From: Sphaerisporangium viridialbum
Lineage (GTDB): Bacteria > Actinomycetota > Actinomycetes > Streptosporangiales > Streptosporangiaceae
Reading direction: 5' to 3'
Length of the DNA stretch: 64,000 nt
Assembly (NCBI RefSeq): GCF_049674955.1
Contig: NZ_CP187232.1
Span: 3,410,001-3,474,000 of the forward strand
Shown here piece by piece: positions 34,691-42,336 of this stretch; the first letter of the stretch is position 1, and each line of letters begins with the position of its first letter. The position numbers and the translations under genes are program-made. A model generated the notes under the pieces. The model saw only the letters and a list, made by a program, of their open reading frames with translations. It ran no database searches and had not been told where the DNA came from.

Positions 34691-35950
34691 TTGTCACGTC
34701 CGGAGCGAATAGCCCATTCGAAGATCACTCGCAAGTTCAGGTCCGCTGGACAGCAGCTCTTATTCGCCCAAGGCAAGGGAGGCGAGGTCTCGGACGCGAA
34801 CGGCGCGAGGTACATCGACTTCGTCATGGGTTATGGCCCGGTGATAATCGGGCACTCCGACGACCTTTTCAACGAGATGATGTGCGGTCATCTGGTCAAT
34901 GGCGTGATGATGCCGGGATACACGGTCTTCCACCAGGAATATCTGGAGCGGCTGCTCGGAGACCGGCCCGGAGACCGCGGCGCCTTTTTCAAGACCGCCT
35001 CCGAGGCCGTCACGGCCGCGTTCCGGCTGGCCGCCATGCGCACCGGGCGCCTCGGCGTCGTCCGCAGCGGCTACGTCGGCTGGCATGACGCCCAGATCGC
35101 CAACTCCCTGAAGTGGCACGAGCCACTGCACTCCCCGCTGCGCGAAAGGCTCAGGTACACCGACGGGATGCGCGGCATCGGCGGCTCCGAGCCCGTGCTG
35201 AACTGGGTGGACCTGCGCCTGGAATCCCTCGCCGAGCTCCTGGACCAGCACAGGGGGAGCCTGGGCTGCTTCGTCTTCGACGCCTACCTCGCCTCCTTCA
35301 CCACCCCGGAGGTGCTGCGCCAGGCCGTCGCCATGTGCCGCGACGCCGGGCTGCTGACCGTGTTCGACGAGACCAAGACCGGAGGGCGCATCTCGCCGCT
35401 CGGCTACGACCACGATCACGGCCTCGGCTCCGACCTCGTGGTGATCGGCAAGGCGCTGGCCAACGGGGCGCCGCTGAGCCTCCTGGTGGGCGGGGCCGAG
35501 CTGCTGGCCCACGCGGAGCGGGCCCGGCTCAGCGGCACGTTCTCCAAGGAGATGATCGCGGTGTACGCCGCCCTGGCGACCAGGGACATCCTGGAGAAGC
35601 CGGCAGGGGACTCGCCGGACGGCTGGGCGGAGATCGGCAGGATCGGCACCCAGGTGGCCGCGGCCATCACCTCGGCCGCGCGGGACGCCGGGGTCGCCTC
35701 CCTGGTCGGCGCGAGTCCGGTGCTCGGCGGCGGCATGTTCGAGCTGACGTACGCCGACGAGGTGCTCGGCGACAAGGAGGGCAGGGACGCGCTGCTCAAC
35801 GCCTTCGCCGCGGCCGGCATCCTCCTGCTCGAAGGCCACCCGTCCTTCGTGAGTCTCGCGCACCGCGACATCGACTGGGGCGAGTTGCGCGACCGGGCAC
35901 GCCAGGCCTTCGAACAGTGGACCGCCTCGACGGGAGCGAACCGTGACTGA
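34691..35950 (+). CDS. PLP-dependent class III aminotransferase (glutamate-1-semialdehyde aminomutase-like)
   Basis: 419 residues. TTG 34691 was chosen because AGGAGG lies 6 bases upstream (34679-34684) and the promoter maps downstream of the earlier ATG. Family signs are SDANGARYIDFVMGYGP, LTVFDETKTGGR (PLP pyridine Asp) and Lys254 in VVIGKALANGAP forming the Schiff base, plus SGTFSKEMIAVYA. The usual GSA motif is altered, so it is probably not a haem-pathway HemL. It would transfer an amino group to a ketone or aldehyde, or act as an aminomutase. It overlaps the dehydrogenase gene by 8 bases, suggesting the two act on the same small molecule, perhaps an amino sugar or cyclitol (inference). 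Confidence 0.85.
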   Translation: MSRPERIAHSKITRKFRSAGQQLLFAQGKGGEVSDANGARYIDFVMGYGPVIIGHSDDLFNEMMCGHLVNGVMMPGYTVFHQEYLERLLGDRPGDRGAFFKTASEAVTAAFRLAAMRTGRLGVVRSGYVGWHDAQIANSLKWHEPLHSPLRERLRYTDGMRGIGGSEPVLNWVDLRLESLAELLDQHRGSLGCFVFDAYLASFTTPEVLRQAVAMCRDAGLLTVFDETKTGGRISPLGYDHDHGLGSDLVVIGKALANGAPLSLLVGGAELLAHAERARLSGTFSKEMIAVYAALATRDILEKPAGDSPDGWAEIGRIGTQVAAAITSAARDAGVASLVGASPVLGGGMFELTYADEVLGDKEGRDALLNAFAAAGILLLEGHPSFVSLAHRDIDWGELRDRARQAFEQWTASTGANRD

Positions 35951-37016
35951 CCCCGTACGCATCGCCCTGGTCGGCTGCGGCCGCCAGATGCGGCAGAACC
36001 TCTTCCCCTTCTTACAGCGCGTCCGCGGCCACCAGATCGTCGCCTGCGTCGACCCCGACCTCTCCCTGGCGGCGGAGATCCAGGCGCAGACGTACGGCGC
36101 GGTCTGCGCCGAGTCCGTCGAGGGGCTGGACCTCTCGACAGTGGACGCGGCGGTGATCGCCGTCCCACCCGAGCCCTCGTCCCTGCTCACCCGCCACCTG
36201 GCCGAGCGCGGTGTCGACTGCTTCGTGGAGAAGCCGGCCGGCCCGTCCACGCCCGCACTGGAGGAGCTGGACCACGCGGTACGGCGCAGCGGGCGCAACG
36301 TCCAGGTCGGCTTCAACTTCCGGTACGCGGAGACCCTCGCGCGCCTGCACGAGCTGACCACGGCCACCCGCGCCACCCCGTGCTCGGTGACCATCGACTT
36401 CTACAGCCGCCACCCGTCGGCTCCGCAGTGGGGTGTGGACACGACGCTGGAGGCGTGGATCCGGCACAACGGCGTGCACGCCCTGGACCTCGCCCGCTGG
36501 TTCGTGCCCTCCCCGGTGGTCCAGGTGGACGCGCACGCCATTTCGGGCGGCCCCGACCGCTTCCAGGTGGTGGTGATCCTGCGCCACCTCGACGGCTCGC
36601 TCTCCACGCTGCGCATGGGCAACAACCTCAAGCGCTTCCTGGTGAGCGTGAGCGTGCAGGGCACGGACGGCAGCCGCTACAGCGCCCCCTCACTGGAGCG
36701 GGTGACCTGGGACCTGGACGCCGGCACGCCGCTCGGGCAGGAGCTGCACAGCACGCGCAACCTCGACCACGGGTGGGCCAGGAGCGGGTTCGGGCCCGAG
36801 CTGGCCTTCTTCATCGAGTCCTGCCGGCGTTCCGTACGGTCTCTGGACGGCGTGGCCGGCGACGGCGTGGCCGGTGCCGAGGACGGGCCGGGGGTCGGCG
36901 ACGCGCTCGCGGCGTCGGCGCTCTGCGACCGGGCGCTCGAAGGCCTCGCCGCCCCCGCCGCGAACGGCTTCGGCGTGGTCACGCACCCGATGCGGGCCTC
37001 GGCCCAGGTCGGCTAG
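35943..37016 (+). CDS. Gfo/Idh/MocA-family oxidoreductase
   Basis: 357 residues from GTG 35943, behind GGGAG and inside the aminotransferase stop region. The Rossmann NAD(P) site is IALVGCGRQMRQNL; the catalytic Lys97 is in CFVEKPAGPS; the C-terminal domain has the HNGVHALDLARWF motif with the catalytic His. These enzymes oxidise or reduce hydroxyl/keto groups of sugars and cyclitols. Its stop abuts the next GTG. With the preceding aminotransferase it could perform an oxidation-transamination pair. Confidence 0.9.
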   Translation: MTDPVRIALVGCGRQMRQNLFPFLQRVRGHQIVACVDPDLSLAAEIQAQTYGAVCAESVEGLDLSTVDAAVIAVPPEPSSLLTRHLAERGVDCFVEKPAGPSTPALEELDHAVRRSGRNVQVGFNFRYAETLARLHELTTATRATPCSVTIDFYSRHPSAPQWGVDTTLEAWIRHNGVHALDLARWFVPSPVVQVDAHAISGGPDRFQVVVILRHLDGSLSTLRMGNNLKRFLVSVSVQGTDGSRYSAPSLERVTWDLDAGTPLGQELHSTRNLDHGWARSGFGPELAFFIESCRRSVRSLDGVAGDGVAGAEDGPGVGDALAASALCDRALEGLAAPAANGFGVVTHPMRASAQVG

Positions 37017-38765
37017 GTGACCTTCCGCGTCGAACGGCCCGCTGTGCCCGTGGGGGTGTGGGGGTGGCTGCGGGGGCACCTGCGGCGGCACCGGTGGCTG
37101 CTGGCGGTGTTCGCCGCCGCGTCCGTCGCGGCCAACCTCTGCGCCACCCTCGTCCCCGTGTACGTCGGCGAGGCGTTCGCCCAGGCCACCGGCTCCAGCC
37201 CCGGCCTCGCGCCGGTCGCCGCCGCGGCGGTCGCGGCGGGCCTGCTGGCGGCCGGCCGGTTCGTCGCCGACGTGCTGTCCAGCGGCTCGATGGAGGTCAT
37301 CGCCCAGCGGGTCAAGCGGGACGCCCGCGACGAGCTGTACCGCAGCCTGCTGGGCAAACGCCTGTCGTTCCACGACCAGCAGCGCATCGGCGACCTGCTC
37401 GCCCGGGCCATCAACGACGCCAAGCTGGTCGACTACATGTTCAGCCCGGGGATCGCCACCGCGTTCAACGGCCTGCTGGCCCTGCTCGTGCCGATCCTGT
37501 TCATCGCCTCCATGCACGCCTGGCTGCTGCTGGCGCCGGGCCTGATGGTCGTGGTGTTCGGCTTCGCCCTGCGCCGTCACCTGCGCAGGCTGCACCCGCT
37601 GACCATGCGCACCCGGGAGGCCTTCGCCGACCTCAACGACCGCTTCACCACGACCCTGAGCGGCATCTCCACCGTGAAGGCCGCCACCCAGGAGGAGCAC
37701 GAGCGGCGCGCCTTCGCCGAAGCCGCGGCGGCCTACCGGGACGCGTACGTGAGGCGCGGGAAGGCCCAGGCCGTCTACCTGCCCGCGCTCAGCTTCGCGC
37801 TCGTCATGGCCGTCGGGTCCCTGCACTCCCTCCAGCTCTACAGCGAGGGCACGCTGACCCTCGCCCAGGTCGTCACCTACCTCGGCTGGCTGGTGCTGTT
37901 CGCCCAGCCGGTGACCATGTCGGAGCAGGCCGTCCCGGTCATCCAGGAGGGCGTCGTCGCCGCCGCGCGCATGCGGCAGATCATCGGCGGGGACTCCAGC
38001 GAGCGGGAGGACACCGACGGCACCTCGGCCTCGGTCGAGGGCGCGATCACCTTCGACCGCGTCCGCCTCACCCTCGACGGAAGGGAGATCCTGCGCGACG
38101 TCTCCTTCCACGTGCCCGCCGGCCGGACGCTCGCCGTCGTAGGCCCCACCGGCAGCGGCAAGAGCATGCTCACCAAGCTGGTCAACCGCATGTACGACGC
38201 CACAGGGGGGCGGGTGCTGATCGACGGCAGGGACGTGCGCGCGTGGGAGCCGGGCGCGCTCCGCCGTCAGATCGGCCACGTGGACCAGGAGACCTTCCTG
38301 TTCTCCAAGAGCGTGCTGGACAACATCGCGTTCGGCTCGCCGGCCGACGCCGGGTACGAGGCCGCCTACGAGGACGTCGTGCGCGCCGCCAAGCAGGCGT
38401 GCGCCGACGACTTCGTCCAGGGCCTGGACCAGGGGTACGCCACGATCCTCAACGAGGGCGGGACCACGCTGTCCGGCGGGCAGCGGCAGCGCCTCGCCAT
38501 CGCCAGGGCGCTCCTCACCGACCCGAGGATCCTCACCCTCGACGACGCCATGAGCGCGGTGGACGCCCGCACCGAGAAGACGATCACCGAGGCGATCGAG
38601 CGGGTGACGGCGGGACGTACGACGGTCCTGGTCTCGCACCGGCCCGGCCAGATCCGGCGCGCCGACATGATCCTCCTGCTCGACGCCGGGCGCGTCGTCG
38701 ACCAGGGGACGCACGACGAGCTCATGGGGCGCTGCGCCCTGTACAGGGAGATCTACAGTGGATGA
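37017..38765 (+). CDS. ABC exporter half, degenerate-site subunit
   Basis: 582 residues; GTG 37017 follows the previous stop with no gap. The six-helix exporter membrane domain (about 20-310) is followed by an ATPase domain with Walker A VGPTGSGKSM and signature LSGGQRQRL. The Walker B reads ILTLDDAMSAVD: Asp510 replaces the catalytic Glu. That is the pattern of the non-hydrolysing site in heterodimeric exporters. It pairs with the 38796 subunit, whose signature is degenerate. Substrate unknown; probably the product of the two upstream enzymes, or a protective efflux. Confidence 0.92.
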   Translation: MTFRVERPAVPVGVWGWLRGHLRRHRWLLAVFAAASVAANLCATLVPVYVGEAFAQATGSSPGLAPVAAAAVAAGLLAAGRFVADVLSSGSMEVIAQRVKRDARDELYRSLLGKRLSFHDQQRIGDLLARAINDAKLVDYMFSPGIATAFNGLLALLVPILFIASMHAWLLLAPGLMVVVFGFALRRHLRRLHPLTMRTREAFADLNDRFTTTLSGISTVKAATQEEHERRAFAEAAAAYRDAYVRRGKAQAVYLPALSFALVMAVGSLHSLQLYSEGTLTLAQVVTYLGWLVLFAQPVTMSEQAVPVIQEGVVAAARMRQIIGGDSSEREDTDGTSASVEGAITFDRVRLTLDGREILRDVSFHVPAGRTLAVVGPTGSGKSMLTKLVNRMYDATGGRVLIDGRDVRAWEPGALRRQIGHVDQETFLFSKSVLDNIAFGSPADAGYEAAYEDVVRAAKQACADDFVQGLDQGYATILNEGGTTLSGGQRQRLAIARALLTDPRILTLDDAMSAVDARTEKTITEAIERVTAGRTTVLVSHRPGQIRRADMILLLDAGRVVDQGTHDELMGRCALYREIYSG

Positions 38766-38795
38766 CACCGGCGGGCACGCGACCAGGCGGACCCC

Positions 38796-40613
38796 GTGAC
38801 CGAGCTGTTCACCGGCCTGCGCGGCGACGACTACGACCGCGTCTACGGCAACGCCAGGCTCCTGGCCCGCATCCTGCGCTACCTGCGGGCGCACCGCGGC
38901 GCCATGCTCGCCTCCGCCGCCCTGGTCGTCGGCTCGGCGCTGCTCACCGCGTCCGTCCCGGTGCTCATCGCGCGGGTGATCGACCAGGTCAGGGACGGGC
39001 TCGGCCTGGGGTTCCTGGTGAGCCTCTACGTGGTCGCGGCGGCGGTGCTGGCCTGGCTGATGAACTGGGCGCGCCAGGCCCTCACCGCCCGTCTGGTCGG
39101 CGAGGTGGTGTACCGGCTGCAGCGCGACGCCGCCGACGCCGCCCTCGCCAAGGACGTCGCGTTCTACGACGGCAACTCGGTGGGGCAGGTGATCAGCAGG
39201 GTCACCGGCGACACCGAGGGGTTCAGCTCGGTCATGACCCTGACCCTCAACCTGCTCAGCCAGCTCTTCCTCGTGGTGCTGCTCGGCGGGGTGGTGTTCT
39301 GGATCGACCCCGGCCTCGGCCTGATCATCGTGGCCGCGCTGCCGGTGCTGCTCGGCGCGGCGCTGGCGTTCCGCAGGGTCGCGCGTACGGCCGCGGCGAG
39401 CACCAGGCGGGTGATGGCCAAGGTCAACGCCAACGTCCACGAGTCGATGATGGGCATCTCCGTCGCCAAGAGCTTCGGCAGGGAGTCGACGGTGTACCGC
39501 GACTTCGACCAGGTCAACCGGCTGTCGTACGTCGTCTACATCAGGCAGGGCCTCATCTACGCCGAGATCCTGCCGCTGCTGACGCTGCTCGCCGGCCTCG
39601 CCACGGCGGTGGTGCTGTACGAGGGCGGCCGGTTCGCGGTGCTCGGACGGCTGTCCCCGGGCGAGTGGTACTTCGCACTCCAGGCGCTCGGGATGCTGTG
39701 GCAGCCGGTGACCCAGGCGGCGTCGTTCTGGAGCCTGTTCCAGCAGGGCCTCGCCGCCAGCGAGCGGGTGTTCGCGCTGATCGACAGCGAGCACGCCATC
39801 GTCCAGCGGGGCGACGACCCGGTGGGGAGGCTGGACGGCGAGATCGAGGCGCGCGGCCTGCACTTCCGCTACGGGACGCGGGCCGCGGTCTTCTCCGGCC
39901 TCGACCTGCGCATCGGCGCGCGGCAGACGGTCGCCGTCGTCGGGCACACCGGGGGAGGCAAGTCCACGCTCGCCAAGCTGATCACCAGGGCGTACGAGTT
40001 CCAGGAGGGCGAGCTGCTGGTCGACGGCCGCGACATCCGCTCGCTGGACCTGAAGGAGTACCGGCGGCGGGTCGGCGTCGTCCCGCAGCACCCCTTCCTG
40101 TTCGCGGGCACGCTCGCGGAGAACATCGCCTACGGCAGGCCGGGCGCGGGGCGCGAGGACGTCGAGCGCGCCGTCGAGCGGATCGGGCGGCAGGTGTGGA
40201 ACCGGTGCGTGCCGCTGTCCCTGGACGACCGTCTCGCCTCCGGTGGGCAGGGGGTGTCCGTCGGCCAGCGGCAGCTCATCGCCCTGGCCCGGGTGTTCGT
40301 CCAGGAGCCCGACATCGTGATCCTCGACGAGCCGACGGCGAGTGTGGACCCGCTGACCGAGCGGGGCATCCAGAACGCGCTTACCCGGCTGTTCGCCGGC
40401 CGCACCGTGCTGGTGATCGCCCATCGGCTGTCCACCATCCGGCGGGCCGACCGCATCCTGGTCCTCCACGAGGGCAGGGTGGCCGAGGACGGGGGCTTCG
40501 AGGAGCTCCTCCGCAGGGACGGCCCCTTCGCCGCCCTGTACGCGACCTACTACGCCTACCAGCGGCCCGCCGCCGAGCCGCGGCACTCGGGCATCTCGGA
40601 CCATCCGCGGTGA
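38796..40613 (+). CDS. ABC exporter half, catalytic-site subunit
   Basis: 605 residues from GTG 38796. Exporter membrane domain (about 30-330), then an ATPase domain with Walker A VGHTGGGKST, Walker B VILDEPTASVDP (catalytic Glu512 present) and a non-canonical signature VSVGQ (around 487-491) in place of LSGGQ. It complements the 37017 subunit, whose signature is canonical but whose catalytic Glu is lost, giving one active and one degenerate ATP site. It is the last gene of the cassette, ended by a 14-bp hairpin. Confidence 0.92.
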   Translation: MTELFTGLRGDDYDRVYGNARLLARILRYLRAHRGAMLASAALVVGSALLTASVPVLIARVIDQVRDGLGLGFLVSLYVVAAAVLAWLMNWARQALTARLVGEVVYRLQRDAADAALAKDVAFYDGNSVGQVISRVTGDTEGFSSVMTLTLNLLSQLFLVVLLGGVVFWIDPGLGLIIVAALPVLLGAALAFRRVARTAAASTRRVMAKVNANVHESMMGISVAKSFGRESTVYRDFDQVNRLSYVVYIRQGLIYAEILPLLTLLAGLATAVVLYEGGRFAVLGRLSPGEWYFALQALGMLWQPVTQAASFWSLFQQGLAASERVFALIDSEHAIVQRGDDPVGRLDGEIEARGLHFRYGTRAAVFSGLDLRIGARQTVAVVGHTGGGKSTLAKLITRAYEFQEGELLVDGRDIRSLDLKEYRRRVGVVPQHPFLFAGTLAENIAYGRPGAGREDVERAVERIGRQVWNRCVPLSLDDRLASGGQGVSVGQRQLIALARVFVQEPDIVILDEPTASVDPLTERGIQNALTRLFAGRTVLVIAHRLSTIRRADRILVLHEGRVAEDGGFEELLRRDGPFAALYATYYAYQRPAAEPRHSGISDHPR

Positions 40614-40670
40614 CCACCGTGACACCGGGTCCATCCAGGGAGCCCTGGTCTCCGGTCGCGGGACCGCCGG

Positions 40671-40706
40671 CACCCTGCTCGCCGATTCGTGACGGCGAGC
40701 AGGGTG
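40671..40706. terminator. Bidirectional terminator hairpin
   Basis: A 14-bp perfect stem (40671-40684 with 40693-40706) between the convergent exporter cassette and the ThuA gene. Confidence 0.75.
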
Positions 40707-40749
40707 TGACGCGTGGCCCCGGTCCAGGGATCAACGGGGCCACGGGGCT

Positions 40750-42336
40750 TCAGCTGCCGTAGACCTCCATTTCCCAGAGGGAGTAGCCGTAGCCGGTGGC
40801 GCGCTGTGTGCCGTACATGCGGACATAGCGGGCGGTGGTGGCGGTGAAGCTGAGATCGTCGGTGCCGCCGTCGGAGGTGGTGGTGGTGTAGGCGGGTGTC
40901 CAGGTGGTGCCGTTGGTGGAGGTCTCGATGCGGTAGGCCTTGCCGTAGGCGGCCTCCCAGGTGAGCTTCACCCGGTTGACCGAACGGTTCGCGCCGAGGT
41001 CGACGGAGATCCACTGCGGGTCGGAGAAGGCCGAGGACCAGCGGGTTCCCGCGTTGCCGTCGACCGCGTTGGCGGCGGCGGTGCCGGCGTTCTCCACCGA
41101 GGAGGCGGTGACCGGACGTCCCTGCGACAGCAGCCCCGAGGTGGGCGGCGGGGTGGGCGTGACGGTGGGCGTGGGTGTGGGGGCGGGGCCCGTGGTCAGG
41201 ATGATCTCGTCCAGGTCGAACAGCGACCCCGCGCCCCCGGTGAAGACCAGGAACAGCGGGCCGGTGGCGGTTCCGGTCAGCGTGGTGGTGACCGACTGCC
41301 AGTTCTCCCAGCCGCCGGTCACCGGGACGGTGACCGATCCGAGCAGCGTGCCCGTGGCCGAGCCGGACCGCACCTGGATGGTGCCGCCCGCGCCCGCCGA
41401 CGCGATCCGCGCCGTGATGCCCGTGGCTCCGGCCGTGGAGACGCCGGAGAAGCCGAGCCAGTCGCCGTTGTCGATGTAGCCGACCGCCTTGCCGCCGTGC
41501 GCGCTGGCCTTGTCGACGACCTGGGTGCCGAGCTGGGAGGTGAAGCTCTCCGCCTGCGTGGCGGGCGAGGGCGGCGGCGCCGTGCAGTCACCCGTGGCGA
41601 CCCCCGCCGCCCACCGGATGCCGCCGAGCAGGTGGGTGCGGAACAGCGGTTCCGCGTACGACTGCTGCGTGTGGCCGAGACCGGTGTACCAGGCGCGCCC
41701 GCCCCGGAAGGGGTGGCACCACGCGATGGGGTGGTCGGCGCCCATCGACCCGCCGGTGTAGGTCGACTCGTCCAGCGTCGCCAGCACGTGCGCGACGTCA
41801 CGCGGGTTGGTGCGGTAGTTGTACAGCTCGTCGGTCCGCACCCAGGCGGCGGGAAGCTGGGCCGTCGAGGGGTGCGCGCGGTCCTCCACCCGCACGGTGA
41901 CCTGCTGGATCGCGGGGTGGGAGGCGAACCAGGCACCCACGAGCTGACCGTAGTACGGCCAGTCGTACTCGGTGTCGGCCGCCGCGTGGACGCCGACGTA
42001 GCCGCCGCCCGCGGCGATGTAGGACTCGAAGGCGGTCTGCTGGGTGGCGTCCAGCACGTCGCCGGTGGTGCTCAGGAAGATCACGGCCTTGTACTGTGCC
42101 AGGTTGGCCGTGGTGAACGCGGTGGCGTCCTCGGTGGCGTCGACGGTGAAGTTGTTCGCCGCGCCGAGGTCCCTGATGGTCTGGATGCCGACGGGGATCG
42201 AGTCGTGCCGGAACCCCGCCGTCTTGGAGAACACGAGCACCTTGTAGGCGGGATCGGCCGCGAGGGCGCTCTGCGCGCCGATCCCGAAGACCGCCAGGAT
42301 GAGGGCGCCCATGAGGGCGACCAGGAACTTAGACAC
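40750..42336 (-). CDS. Secreted ThuA-domain protein with CBM6 and CBM32
   Basis: 528 residues. GTG 42336 lies 8 bases inside the upstream gene, behind a GGAGGT carried in that gene's end, so translation is coupled. Signal peptide (1-27), ThuA/class I glutamine-amidotransferase-like domain (about 28-240; VLVFSKTAGFRHDS, GGYVGVHAAADTEYDW, GGRAWYTGLGHTQQSY), CBM6 (about 255-385; NGDWLGFSGV), PTPTPTVTPTPPP linker, CBM32 (about 405-528). ThuA-like proteins are linked to sugar oxidation, but the secreted form has no assigned reaction. It is encoded in an operon after a PQQ-type sugar dehydrogenase, so the two may act on the same bound polysaccharide. Confidence 0.88.
   Translation of the reverse strand: MSKFLVALMGALILAVFGIGAQSALAADPAYKVLVFSKTAGFRHDSIPVGIQTIRDLGAANNFTVDATEDATAFTTANLAQYKAVIFLSTTGDVLDATQQTAFESYIAAGGGYVGVHAAADTEYDWPYYGQLVGAWFASHPAIQQVTVRVEDRAHPSTAQLPAAWVRTDELYNYRTNPRDVAHVLATLDESTYTGGSMGADHPIAWCHPFRGGRAWYTGLGHTQQSYAEPLFRTHLLGGIRWAAGVATGDCTAPPPSPATQAESFTSQLGTQVVDKASAHGGKAVGYIDNGDWLGFSGVSTAGATGITARIASAGAGGTIQVRSGSATGTLLGSVTVPVTGGWENWQSVTTTLTGTATGPLFLVFTGGAGSLFDLDEIILTTGPAPTPTPTVTPTPPPTSGLLSQGRPVTASSVENAGTAAANAVDGNAGTRWSSAFSDPQWISVDLGANRSVNRVKLTWEAAYGKAYRIETSTNGTTWTPAYTTTTSDGGTDDLSFTATTARYVRMYGTQRATGYGYSLWEMEVYGS
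40757..41152 (-). repeat. 396-bp direct repeat encoding CBM32, copy 1
   Basis: Aligns without gaps to 42336-42731, with about 9 mismatches by eye. It covers the whole CBM32 of the ThuA protein and part of its linker. Confidence 0.9.
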
